From Haliclystus octoradiatus (Eukaryota > Cnidaria > Staurozoa > Stauromedusae > Haliclystidae), in the NCBI GenBank assembly GCA_916610825.1, contig OU744454.1, forward strand, positions 6,116,188-6,180,187: a stretch of DNA of 64,000 bases, in the 5' to 3' direction. The notes below the pieces were generated by a model that was not told the origin of the DNA, ran no database searches, and saw nothing but the letters and a program-made list of their open reading frames with translations. Positions 10,901-21,735 of the stretch are shown one piece after another. The position numbers and the translations under genes are program-made. Every line of letters starts with the position of its first letter. The stretch's first letter is position 1.

Positions 10901-13900
10901 CAGGTTCTTGTCTAAGTAAATACGCACCTCATTAACATTTTCACTTGTTAAAGCACTTGTTTCATAATATTTAAGACCATAACTTGAAGCCAACTGCAAG
11001 GAAATACTAATATAAATGAAATATTCAGAATCATATTTAAATATACCCTTGCGAAAACATTTCAGGAGTTCAGAGCAATTCATTTTTTCCTGAACTGTTT
11101 TTTGTAGGGGTAGTATATCTGTATTTGATCATCAAGAAGATTACGCCATCTTTTGATACATTGTAATTTTGGAAAATCGTAATTTAAAATCAGGTGCCTT
11201 CTTTTCTTTGAAACATAATTTTTTATTATCGTCGTCATAGAATGGGCAAGCTATTGACTCTTTAAAAAACACCCTAGTTCATGAATAAACAAAACAAGCT
11301 AATTAACGTAGAAACCGCATTATGTCATGTAAGGCATCTACATTGAGCGAAATGATCAATATAGACATACAGACAATGTACTGAGGTTGGGCAATATATA
11401 TAATATTACATTTTCAGTTAACTACAGGTAATATAACTGACAGTCACCCCGTAAGCACAAGTGCTTGTTTATTTAAGGGAGATGAACAGATTTACAGAGA
11501 AGTACAAACATGCGTGCACCAACAAGGAATCGAAGACACTCTGCCATTGAGCTACCAGTGCACATATAGATTCATGATAACGCAATATATGAACTGTAGG
11601 CTATCGTTCAAGTTTTTCATATCAGAAATATTATACAATTTTTAAGACTCGTCATTATCCCACATTTAGGAGGATTAGCTCAGACGGCAGAGCAGCCGAA
11701 CTTCAGGTCGGATCTTATCCGATCGACTGTGGTTCAAATCCCCCTGAGGTCAATTCAGCCTTGACTTTATCTGAAACATCAAATGAGTACCATCTGAAGA
11801 TGGCGGATGGAATGGTCCAAAGGGAATTGCATTGTGAGTAGCTGTGGCGCATCATTGCATATTGACAATCGAGACCTATCTGCCATGAAATCTGTTTAAA
11901 TTGATCTGCAGTGTCGCGGTTGAAATCAACAAAGAGTGTTTAAAATCATTGCTTTCAGCGAAAAAAGCCACATATCTAGAAATAGACGAGTGGTATGGGT
12001 GTCTTCGGTAGGGCGACACCGTCTACATTACTTACATTATTATCCCACAAATGATGTAAGCTAGTAGCTGTTCACATCGGAATGGCAGACTAATTTAATA
12101 ATTCAATCAGTTCAAAATTTCAAATCTGAGCATCAATTTCAACTATGGATATTTATTTAAAAGAAATAAGATATTCTTTTAAACTTACGTCAGCTCCCTG
12201 TTTTGTTGTTACGCATCTATCGTCAATTAAATCAATTTTATTGCCAACCAGAAATAAAGTCTCGTTGTCCAAAGAATACTATGAAAATAAAATGTTAAAC
12301 AAAACTGATGAATTAATTCTCAATTAACATATAGTCTGTGTATTACAAAAGGGGATCCTGTAACAAGCATTTCCCTGCTAAAAAATCCATGCAGTCATGA
12401 ACAGTTCATGAACAGTTAGTGGCGGGTATGATTCATCGATTAATAGATTATGTTTTCATGAATCGATTATGGAACTGTGAATCGATAAATCTTTAAAAAA
12501 CTTACTGTTTTAGCGTTTTTTTGTTGTACAAGAAGTTCATGAATAGTTCATGGACATTTTTTTGTGGGTTCATAAACAGTTCATGAATGTGAAATTGCTT
12601 AAAAAGTTCATGAACACTTCATGAACTTTTTGGCACTTTCACATTCATACATACTAACTTGGTCGTAATTTAGTGTTTTAATAAGAGTTACGGGATGAGG
12701 ATTTTTTAATGAATCGTTAGCTTACCTCTTTTAAATCTTTTATCCATTCTGATACTTTCAAGAATGTGTCTTTACATGTTACATCATAAACAAGTAAAAT
12801 ACCCTTAAAAATAAATATGATATGATGTTACTTAGTTATTTTAAAATAGTAGTTTTCTATAGATAAGCAGAAGTGTATTCAGTAAGGTGTGCATCGGATC
12901 GGATTTCTAGAAAATTGATTACGGGTACGAACGCGATACTGATCAGAATACGATCCGATCCGAAGCCATAATCATAAATATAATCCAATCCGATCCAGAA
13001 CTAAAATTTCTAAATTAATCCGAACTAATCCGAAATTTTTTGCATGAAAACAAAAAATCCGACTTCCATAGGGCATCAAAGAGATGTAAAACATGTAAAC
13101 TTCTGAATAGACGAACATTTAGCCAAGATAAGTTAGCACAGTTGTACTTATATTTTATCAAATCTATTGACGCTTGTTTAAAGTCTCACGGCCAGATTTT
13201 TCTTCAATTTGAAAACCTTTTCTTTTCAAGCTGGGCTGATGGACATTCTGCGTCGGTCTAAAAGTTGTAAGTCACTACTACTGCGATAAAATGCAAAACC
13301 ATCATACTCTAAAAACAGATTCCAGGAAGTAAATATGCAAGGTTTGACTCCGACCAGATCAGATCGGGTTTCGACTCGGATTTGGGTCAGATTTGCACAT
13401 CTTCAGTATGTAGGGTCATTTTTACAAATGCTGGGTAGTAACCAATTTGTTTCTGTGAAGAGCCTTATCCTTGCTTCTATTAGTCAGTTGGACATGAGTA
13501 ATGTAAGAAATATAATAATATGATGAGGTACTGGAATTGTTCTTAGAGCTTCTAAAATTTATCTTGCTTTCTGTAATTGGTTTAATCTTGTTCAAAATAT
13601 CAACAAACAGTTGACATTATATGAAAAACGTTGTTTTGTTTCCCATTTATTCTTACTGAAAAGGGGCCCATGAGAACCTACATGCTTACTATGCCCCTGC
13701 TTTACACTGCCTGTTTACACTATGAATCTTTGATATACTGAGTTGATACTGAAAATCTACTGAAAACATACTGGAATGGGATTGAGTACTGAAACCATAT
13801 TGAAATTCACCAGACACACAAGTCTAGATTGTTCTCATAACTACCGCACTGAAAAACTACTGAAAAGCACCTTAAAATTTGAAAGTGCTGATCAGAAGTG

Positions 13901-16900
13901 CCCAATTCAGTAACCCCCTGCAAAAAACAGTTCAGGAGTTCATGAACAGTCCATGAACAGTTCATGAACGTTAAATGGCTCCAATTTTCCTGAAATGTTC
14001 ATTAACTTATCATGAAATGTTCATGAACAGTTCATGAACCCTCACAGACGGTTCATGAACAGTTCATAAAAATTTAGGGCCATTTAACGTTCATAAACTG
14101 TTCATGAACTGTTCATGAACTCCTAAACTGTTTTCGCAGGGCCCTATTCAGTAAGTTTTCAGTATATTTTCAGTAGGTTTTTAGATTTTCAAAATCAGTA
14201 GTGGATCACTAGTCAAAAAATTATGAAAGATATTACAGTGCTTTCAAGTTTAAGATATACATACATACATAGATCAGTATATTTCAGATATAATAAAAAT
14301 TTGCATACAGAATATGCACATGTCTGATTGTCTGATTGTTATTTACATTTGCGTTATTTCTTGAAATTGATTTCAATTTTATGAAACAACCACAGGATAA
14401 TAACAGTTGGAGCTTCAATTTCTCGTTTCTCATATTTAGCTCTGGCAAGTACTGTTGATTATTATCAGAAAATGCATTCTGCCATAAAAATTACACATAC
14501 GATGGATCGTATCAATTAATTTTGGATTACCTTGGCACCTCTGTAGTACAGACGTGTCATCGTACGGAAACGCTCTTGTCCAACAGTGTCCCTGATAAAA
14601 ACAAATAAAACATACTGGTATCAGCCATGTTTCATATTATGAAGTTTAGCCTTGTATGTATTGTTGTTAAATGAGCATTTAAGTGAGGTTAAAATCATGT
14701 ATGTCAAGACGATGTTAGTAAATAGAGAACACATTAATTATCTGCCGATGCTAAAAGCATACAATCATGATAGCCGGATCAGGTCAGTGATTCAAGCGCC
14801 TTAGTGGAGAGCATCCGTTATCATGTGGGTGCAATTATATCTGGTAGGCCCTAAGTGTAATCTCTTGTTTGCGCATGTCCGAGATGCTAGGGTGGGGTAA
14901 TCACTCTTGCCATTGTGATCTAGCGTGCTAGCCGCATTTGAGTTATTGTCTATCAGAATTTGATTTTTACCAAATTATTATCTTGATTTTATCTTGTTTT
15001 TACGGATTCTTACTCATTGCTTATTCCTCATTGAGTGCACATTTAACATGAATCTCTTGACTGGTCAGGTTTATATTGCTCTAAGCACTAGTGGTTGACT
15101 TGCTTGATTTATCTGTGTGCTATACTGCACTGAATTCTCAGAACTGATTTGTCTAGGTGCTATACTGCACGTCTTGCTATACTGCATTCTATTGATTTAT
15201 CTGTGCTATACTATACACTCTACATGTTTTATTATTTCCATTCCCTCCCTCCTCTTTCAATTAGGTAAGTATATTAGGTATTCCACTGACATAGCAGTGT
15301 GACTGGTGCTTGGCCTTGGTGGTGACAGGTCTGCTTTCTGCGGTATCCTAACTTATATTATTGTCAATTGCTATCTGCCCACCAACCAAGCACCAAATGC
15401 CAAACCAAATATATTATGATTCACAAACAGACAGTGATTTTAATAATAATTAAGATGTTTCTCTTGCAAAAATTTTCACGACTTTGTGAACGTGAAAATT
15501 GCATGCCTACGTTTTCATGAAATTTTATGAACCGATTCATGAACATGCCATGAAGCGTTCATGAAAATGTAGGCAATTTTAATCAAGTTTATTAACTTTT
15601 GATCAATTGGTAGGAGCTATTATTAATTAAGACATTCTATCTTCATTCTTTATTGTGTAGATCATTATTTATTTGTTAAATATCATTATATTATAACGAA
15701 ATTGATTCAATCGATTTGATTGGTTTAGAATTATGATGCCAAATTACCATAGCAAAACTAGATTTGAAAACACAATCGATCTTACAATTCAAACTGTACA
15801 TCACGAATGAACATTTCCAATATGATCAGAAATTCTTCAAAAACATTTTATGTGCAATTAGGTCATGTAAATGTCTTTAAAAGTTGTGTAAGTTTGAAGT
15901 GATAAGTAGATTTGTTGTTTGTTTGTTTGTTTGCGGGATGTTTGATTCAATTATTTGATTTAGGCCCTGTTTACAAGGAGGGCGAGTTACGCGGATAGGA
16001 GAGTTACTCGCCTTACAGAGTTAAAATGCGTTGTGTTAAAAAGCTACCATTTTTAATTTTAACCCGCCTACTCGAGTACTCGCCTATTTCCGTTTACAAG
16101 TCAAAAAGTGACAAATAGTTGTCTCGGGTAGGCGAGTTTCCCGGTCTGGCAAGGCGAGTAACTCGGGTAGGCAAGATACTTGGGGGGCGAGATACTTGGG
16201 GGGCGAGACAACGTTCTCACTTTGCTTGTAAACAGAACGCGCATAAACAATATACCCGGGTAACTCGCCAACCTGAGTAACACGCCCTTCTTGTAAACAG
16301 GGCATTAGGGTGTATTATTGAGGCTGGGGTAGCGATTTTCTCATACGATGGACAACAAATCACAAAATCTCTTTCAAAAATGATTGCTTAAAGTGGTAAC
16401 AGGTTGGTGAATCAATAATTCCCTATTCATCAATAGTCCAGCCTATGAAGCAACATGTGATTTTCTGACAAATAAAAATAACACCTGATTAAAGTTTTCA
16501 AATTATTCACACCCCGATTCACACGCTGTCTCAAAACATTAATTTGTTTGAAAATTACAATTATAAGCAGTTCATAAACAGTTCCTTATGACCTAGTTTT
16601 CAGTTTCCTATGAGCTATTGATATTTGGCTCACAAGATGCACGTAAGGAGAAAACAAGAAGGCATCAGAAAATCAGCCATGGCGGCAAGTGATTTTCGCA
16701 ATCAAATTTTCTCCTGAAGCGACTCCACTGCGCCAAATATCAATAGCCCATGGGACACTGTGCGTCAATTGTTTTGTATTATTGATAGCACAATTTTAAA
16801 AGTATTTTAAGACCTTCTTGCTCATGAAATTTCTTTGAAAACTCTTGATCAAATTGGAAATTTTCATTCGTGATATCAAGAACTTTGGAAATGTTAGATT

Positions 16901-19320
16901 GCGTGTGTTTTCGAACCTAAGTTTTGCTATGGTGATTTGACGTCAAACTCTAAACCAATCAGATTGAGTGAATCATTTCCGTTATAATACAAAGTAAAAT
17001 AAAAATGCACTTATATAGTAGGTCTACCATTTCTTTAACATAGTCCAATAGTGTTGTCACCTTATGGTTACTTCAAGCAGAATTATATACCATAGATGAT
17101 GATATTTTAAATAATCTTAAAAACTTATTTAACTAAAGGTAATAAATCAATACACAGTTCATGGACGTTAATGGGCTCCAATTTTCTTGAACAGTTCATG
17201 AACATTCCATAAACACAGTTCATGAATCGTTCATGAAAATTTGGGGCCATTTAACGTTCATGGACTGTTCATAAACTCTCAAATTGTTTTTCGCACAGGA
17301 TATCATACCATAGTTGTACTTTTAATTGAAGGCCATCAACTGTTGAATGTACAGTGACATAATCAATACCTAAAAAAAAGAAATACAATATCATCTTTGC
17401 CGTCAATTGAAATTCTCAGAACATTGATTGTGATACTGTAATAGATAGTGCAACTTAAAAAGCAATACATGAAGAGAAAAGGGATCCTTCATTAAAAACG
17501 TTAATGATCACCAATATCACTATGAACGTTAAATCGCGTAAATATTGCGTAGATGTCGTTTTAACGTGACGTAAATTCGGTTCCATCACGTAAACATTGC
17601 GTAAAAAAGTAAAATGAAAAATTACGAATCGCGTAAAAATAGCGTAAAAGTAATTGCATCGCGGAAAATTCACGTAAATAAAATTTTAGATTTTCGAATC
17701 AAAACATAATCACGTAAAAATCACGTAGAATTTTTATAACTTGTGAGCCATTATACTTTCTTTAACGGGATATGTAAATGCTATATCATTAAAATAGTTA
17801 ATTTTAGGTTATCTTTTTTAAGTGAGATTCTATAAGATAAGATGTACTTCATTGAAAAACATTAATAATTGAATGACCTGACGGAAGAACTTAAAATTTC
17901 ATGTATTTCATTACATATCTTAATTTTGTTAAGTTTTAAACAAAACGATACTTCACTCTTCTCTAAATACTGTTAGTTTAATTTCATTATATTTTGAGTG
18001 TCTATCCTGCTATACTATATTTATTTATTTCAATTATAAAGACACTTATAAAAATATAAAACGTTAAAGTCTTTCAGCTATGCTTTCAGCACGAAAATCG
18101 AACGTGGTTTCGTCAAAATTGGTTGCCAATAACATCAGTGAAAATCTTTCTTCCGTCTTCGTTTTTATTTTGAATGGTTGTTGAGTAGGAGCATCGTTAT
18201 GAAAACAACCATGAAAAAAGGATTATTTCACGTTCATGAATATTCAATAGAGTATTCATGAACTCCAAACAGGTTATTGATCAAATTATATTTTACAGTT
18301 AACAATGACTGAGTCACCTTACAAGCACAAGTGCTCGTTTATTGGGGGACATTAACAAATTTACATACAACTGAATACTATAGTGTGAAACACGCCCCTG
18401 CGAAAAACAGTTTAGGAGTTCATAAACAGTTCATGAACGTTAAATGGTTCCAATTTTCTTGAACTGTTTATGACCAGTTCATGAACCCACGCAGACAGTT
18501 CATGAACAATCCATAAACAGTTCACAAATCAAAATTTGGAGCCATTTAACGTCCATGAACTGTTCATTTAAGAGTTTATGAACGGGTTGCCATGCTTCAT
18601 TGCAAAATTCCTGCACAAGTGATGTTGGGAGACACGAGTAAAGCGTAATGAAAAAAAGAGCTGGATGCAAGTTTTACTCTAGCTTTCCGAGTGTCGGACA
18701 ACATCCTGAGTAAAGAAATTTGCGATAGAGTATGGCAAAACCCGTGCATGAACGCTTTTTTAAAACGAAAAACATACATATTTAATCGGTCTCCGCGGTT
18801 CGAACTTCTAAATTTTTATCAACAGAACGTTTCTGTTCCACTCACAAAGAATCAAACAAAAGTTGACCCAATCAGAATTGCGAGTTTTATCACAAGGCGT
18901 GGTCGGACTAGATGCCTTGTGACCAGTGCGGAAAATTCCGCCATTATATTTTCATACTGTGATTTCTGTAAACTGTTGACGATAAAAGATCAACGAAGAT
19001 ACACAGTTTTGGGGTATACAGAAATTATAAGGTTTCAAGCTTGGTTCAACTTTCCAGCGTGCCTTCATCGATATTTCTTGCGCTCAATCGACCTATCAAA
19101 TTGCTAGGAATCATTCAATCCCTATATTAAGCAAGGTGGGACATTAAAAAGGGCGATATTAGCAGAGTTTGACAGTAATTAAAAACAAACCTATAGTTGG
19201 AAGAAGAGCATGCGAGAATTCTTCCTTCGGTTTACTAAATCTTTTAACAAGAGCAGTTTTACCAACTTTGTGTTCGCCAAGAATGAGAACTTTATAGGTA
19301 ACCGTTGGTATTTGAGGCAT
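7788..19320 (-). CDS. Rab-family small GTPase (Rab A), 8 exons
   Basis: A 241-residue Rab-type GTPase; such proteins cycle between GTP and GDP on membranes to direct vesicle traffic. Exons: 19320-19191, 17369-17309, 14591-14531, 12803-12726, 12278-12189, 10993-10928, 10354-10304 and 7976-7788. The spliced frame is 726 nt. Visible motifs: P-loop GEHKVGKT (15-22), switch I Thr42, G3 WDTVGQERF (64-72; Val replaces the usual Ala, catalytic Gln69 kept), NKID (123-126), ETSA (151-154), and a C-terminal GRCCY whose two cysteines fit a Rab geranylgeranylation site. The start ATG at 19320 has A at -3. The core looks Rab8/Rab18-like but the long Ser/Asn-rich tail (180-238) fits no subfamily I recognise. 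Intron phases match Rab B exactly. Introns hold many SINEs and MITEs. Confidence 0.85.
8290..8830. repeat. TTCATGAA-rich repeat, long degenerate copy
   Basis: Dozens of near copies of GTTCATGAACA / TTCATGAA on both strands over about 540 bp in Rab A intron 7. The unit is itself a palindrome, so the block can fold in many ways. Shorter structured members lie at 12385-12650, 13914-14145, 17150-17300, 18405-18595 and 28585-29035. Confidence 0.7.
8938..9120. mobile_element. TIR element, AGTGTAACCCG ends
   Basis: About 183 bp with inverted ends (AGTGTAACCCGCTTATGTGC and its mate ending GGGTTACACT) flanked by TA-containing sequence. Internal GGATAAGTGCAA-type words repeat. A degenerate relative is near 52270-52510. 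Confidence 0.65.
9685..10110 (-). mobile_element. tRNA-derived SINE (family 2) split by MITE T
   Basis: The SINE body contains GGATGCCC...GACGCCAA and the tRNA-like part GGGATTGAACCC. It is interrupted exactly at a TA by a family T MITE (9725-9903, TA at 9723-9724 and 9904-9905). The unbroken SINE reads through this point in copies at 30430 and 36175. Confidence 0.75.
9725..9903 (+). mobile_element. TA-inserting MITE, family T, inside a SINE
   Basis: The clearest family T insertion: 179 bp flanked by TA on both sides within a family 2 SINE. This gives the element's exact limits and its TA target. Confidence 0.8.
10304..10354 (-). CDS. Rab A exon 7 (last helix)
   Basis: 51 nt: TFNQLMVNMKDSNNPFE, the C-terminal alpha helix of the G domain. 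Donor GAG|GTATGG. Confidence 0.75.
10928..10993 (-). CDS. Rab A exon 6 (G5 motif)
   Basis: 66 nt: LASSYGLKYYETSALTSENV then NE; ETSA is the G5 motif. Donor GAG|GTGCGT. Confidence 0.88.
11400..11570 (-). mobile_element. tRNA-derived SINE, family 3
   Basis: Read on the minus strand it begins GTGCACTGGTAGCTCAATGG (A box), has a shortened tRNA arm with GATTCCTTGTTGGTGCAC, and a tail with ACAAGCACTTGTGCTTACGG. A fuller copy is at 59388-59580 and a tail fragment at 18295-18372. Confidence 0.7.
11668..12038 (+). mobile_element. tRNA-derived SINE, family 1
   Basis: The head has a pol III A box TAGCTCAGACGG (11676-11687) and B box GGTTCAAATCC (11731-11741). A conserved body of about 300 bp follows, ending CGGTAGGGCGACACCGTCTAC. 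Further copies: 21153, 27798, 32041, 40068, 42370 and 62261. It lies in Rab A intron 5. Confidence 0.88.
12189..12278 (-). CDS. Rab A exon 5 (G4 motif)
   Basis: 90 nt containing LFLVGNKIDL, the guanine-specificity motif. Confidence 0.88.
12726..12803 (-). CDS. Rab A exon 4
   Basis: 78 nt: GILLVYDVTCKDTFLKVSEW and on. The acceptor is TTTTAAG and the donor GAG|GTAAGC. The same 78-nt length occurs in Rab B. Confidence 0.88.
13914..14145. mobile_element. TTCATGAA-family MITE with 9-bp target duplication
   Basis: Inverted ends (CCTGCAAAAAACAGTTCAGG ... CCTAAACTGTTTTCGCAGG) and arms containing ACGTTAAATGGC / GCCATTTAACGT, flanked by ATTCAGTAA at 13905-13913 and 14146-14154. This is the most complete member of the family and defines its borders. 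Confidence 0.75.
14531..14591 (-). CDS. Rab A exon 3 (G3 motif)
   Basis: 61 nt: DTVGQERFRTMTRLYYRGAK, the switch II region with catalytic Gln. Acceptor ATCAG|GGAC, donor AAG|GTAATC. Confidence 0.9.
15686..16990. mobile_element. Long-TIR element hosting nested insertions
   Basis: Left arm 15690-15770 (TATAACGAAATTGATTCAAT...) and right arm 16905-16990 are inverted copies sharing GATTGGTTTAGA and CCATAGCAAAACT. Inside lie a Harbinger-like MITE (15963-16304) and a palindrome near 16600-16770. A single related end is at 43745-43830. It is in Rab A intron 2. Confidence 0.65.
15963..16304. mobile_element. Harbinger-like MITE, GGCCCTGTTTACAAGG ends
   Basis: 342 bp, ends GGCCCTGTTTACAAGGAGGG and ...TTGTAAACAGGGCA, flanked by TTA at 15960-15962 and 16305-16307. 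The interior is rich in GGGTAGGCGAGTT-type words. It shares its termini with the element at 63292-63745. Confidence 0.8.
17150..17300. mobile_element. TTCATGAA-family MITE copy
   Basis: Arms with GGACGTTAATGGGCTCCAAT and GGCCATTTAACGTTCATGG around GAACAGTTCATGAAC words. Its right end is close to Rab A exon 2. Confidence 0.65.
17309..17369 (-). CDS. Rab A exon 2
   Basis: 61 nt between TTTTTTTAG and GTATGA; reads IDYVTVHSTVDGLQLKVQL, splitting the Trp of WDTVGQ. Same length and phases as Rab B exon 2. Confidence 0.85.
17517..17735. repeat. CGTAAA-rich interspersed array
   Basis: About ten CGTAAA/CGTAGA words, often as GCGTAAAAAT or CACGTAAAAAT, spaced irregularly over 220 bp in Rab A intron 1. 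There is no fixed period and no coding frame. Confidence 0.6.
18405..18595. mobile_element. TTCATGAA-family MITE copy
   Basis: Starts CCCCTGCGAAAAACAGTTTA and ends near TTAAGAGTTTATGAACGG, with the ACGTTAAATGG / CCATTTAACGT inner arms. Confidence 0.65.
18600..19190. other. Rab A intron 1, 5' part
   Basis: Less AT-rich than its surroundings. It has a 138-codon open frame on the plus strand (18691-19107) with no recognisable domain, no splice context and no repeat pattern. I treat it as non-coding intron sequence. Confidence 0.4.
19191..19320 (-). CDS. Rab A exon 1 (start, P-loop, switch I)
   Basis: ATG at 19320; encodes GEHKVGKTALVKRF and LLPTI. Ends ACTATAG|GTTTG, phase 1. Confidence 0.85.
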
Positions 19321-20100
19321 TTCTGATCATCACAAATGATATGATATCATATAATGTAGTATATTGTTATAACATTGTTAAATTGAGATCTGTCAAGTGA
19401 AAATAAATAAATTAATCATATCAAAATTCATAATCAGCCATTATTTTAAAATATGATTGCATATTTAACTAGATACGTTTAATTGACCTATTGGTAAATC
19501 GTAGTGAAAAGTGAATATGTAAATATGCCACTTAATATTCATGAATTGATTAAACAGGAGATTTTAATATAGTTGAGTGAGTCAATCATCCTTTTCCCAC
19601 CTGTTTCTGCTGTTGATTGACGTCAAATACTGTGAGACATATTTTCAAAGATGCCCACAAAATTTGAGAACATCAACAACTGTCAATTATTCTAACTTTT
19701 AAGTTGTCGAAATGTAGTCGAACTTAGAAATGTCATTTAACAATAAAATTTGGCAACATGAAATGGTCATTCCACTCACATAATTATCAACAAAATATTT
19801 TGAATTTGAAATAACTCTGAGTAACAGAGACAATATGAAATGTTTTAAAAGAAAATACAAAAATTGTTTTGTTTTCATATTATTGAACTTCAACGTTTAT
19901 TGGGATTTAATTATTATTGTATTCGTTAAATTGGTAAATATCGAATTCATAAATTTTTGTTTGTCCCACTGAGTCCAGTCATTCATTTTCAAAATTCCCT
20001 GCATGTCCCTGGACTCCCTAAATGGAGAGGGGCTCCACCCCTAAAGCAACAGACAGCTTTTCTCCGGGATCCACCCCTGTTGTCCTTGGTATAGATTGAT

Positions 20101-21135
20101 CAGTGGCGGCTCCTCTAACAGTGGGGCAACTGGGGCAGCAACCCACCAATAAATTTTGTAAATTACTTCTTTTCAACTTTGTAATTATTTAGCTTGTAAA
20201 ATAAAATAAAATCTCAAAATTTGTCATAAATAAACTATTAGTAATAATAATAATAATAATAATAATTGATTTATATAGCGCCATTTCTTAGAATAATCCA
20301 ATGGCGCTTTACAATATAGTTAATTAGTATCGAGAAATTATAATAGAACCCCCATAATAGGTATGAAGGGTATATATCAGTATAGGCCTACAACTAATAT
20401 TTTCAGTCAAACCTCGAGGACATGTGCCAGAATCTGTAGACAAATCCCTTGGCCTAATGAATAGACATTAGACACCCATTATATAATCATGTATTGACCA
20501 TGTTGATATTGCCGTTCATAGAAAATGTTCACAATATCCTTTCTATTTCTGACAATGATCTGGCATTCTTATGGCAAAATTCTCTATGCCCCAAATATGC
20601 TTTTGTAGGCTTTGACGCTTAGTGCGCATGACTGACTATCGTGAAACAATAGCGTATTAGGGAAGAAAACAGTTTGCTCTAGTCACTGAAGTGAAAAGCA
20701 TCATTTACAAATATCCATGACAACGTCATATTAACTTCAAATCAATTGCATATGGCAGGAAAACAAAGGGAATTACCACAATAATACCACTTACATACAG
20801 CCATTTACAAAATTAAAGAGCAGTTTATTAAATACTATATAGATAGTAATATAGTAACACCGTATTTAAGTAAACAGTTTAGAAGTGATTTTTTAAATCT
20901 GAATTTTTGAAGATGATCATACAGTTTAAAGATATATACATGATTCAAGTTAAAGTTATACAACTTTTGAGAACATTTGAAGCTTATATCACGCCACAGA
21001 AAGGGCTACGACACCACAAATTTGAAAAATTTTCTAGGGGAGCATGCCCCAGTACCCCCTAGAAAATTTGGCTGCCTTCGGCATCCTCCCCAGCCCTCCT
21101 GCCCCATCAACTATTTATACCATGAGCCGCCACTG
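20101..21135. mobile_element. hAT-like non-autonomous element, CAGTGGCGGCTC ends
   Basis: 1,035 bp bounded by CAGTGGCGGCTC and its complement GAGCCGCCACTG. The flanking octamers AGATTGAT and AGAATAAT agree at 6 of 8 positions, an aged 8-bp duplication. Inside are a TAA microsatellite (20242-20267) and a GATTTATATAGCGCCATTTC box, a LINE/SINE-tail type sequence. No transposase frame. Confidence 0.7.
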
Positions 21136-21152
21136 AGAATAATGCTCCACAT

Positions 21153-21655
21153 TAGTGGGTTAACTCAGTTGGCAGAGCAACCGAACTTTCAGATCTGATC
21201 ATGTCTGATTGCCTGTGGTTCAAATCCACTGAAGGTCAACTCAACTCAGCTTTGACTTTATCTAGAACATCAAATAAATACCATATTCTGATGGTGAATG
21301 AATTGGTTGAGAGAGAATTGCATTCCATTGCTAGTAGCTGTGGCGCATCGTTGCGCAGTGAAAATCGACGCCTATCTACTATGAAATCTGGTGAAATTGA
21401 TCTGCAGTGTCTCGGCTGAGATCAACAAGGAGCATTTGACATCATTGCTCACAGCAAAAAGAGCCACTTCTCTAGAACTCATCATCATCATCATTTTCAT
21501 TTATTCAGGAATACCTGATAAGTGTGCATAAACTGATAACAGTATTAGGACATTTTTTTCACATGACTGACAAATAAAACAGGACAATAGAGGAATGGTA
21601 GGCCTAGGCCTACGGGTGCCTTCAATAGGGTGATAGGCTACCGTCTCATCAGTTA
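21153..21655 (+). mobile_element. tRNA-derived SINE, family 1, interrupted
   Basis: A box TTAACTCAGTTGG and B box GGTTCAAATCC; the body runs to about 21480. An insertion of about 120 bp (21481-21600) precedes the terminal ACGGGTGCCTTC...GTCTCATCAG segment. Confidence 0.8.
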
Positions 21656-21735
21656 CTTACTTTTACTTACAATGCTGTTTTGTGGGTTACCAAGGCCTAA
21701 TATGTAAATTTTGATACTTTATCGTACTTTGTCAT

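Larger units (their letters stand above)
19321..21735. other. Upstream region of Rab A
   Basis: Contains the Rab A promoter side (AT-rich, no clear TATA chosen), a hAT-like element (20101-21135) and a family 1 SINE (21153-21480). No exon seen. Confidence 0.5.

Noticed and set aside
11668..11745. tRNA gene
   Set aside because: A and B boxes are present but the acceptor stem does not close, and the same head plus body recurs seven times: it is a SINE.
18691..19107. 138-codon plus-strand open frame in Rab A intron 1
   Set aside because: No recognisable domain, no splice signals, antisense to Rab A; could be a chance frame in less AT-rich DNA.
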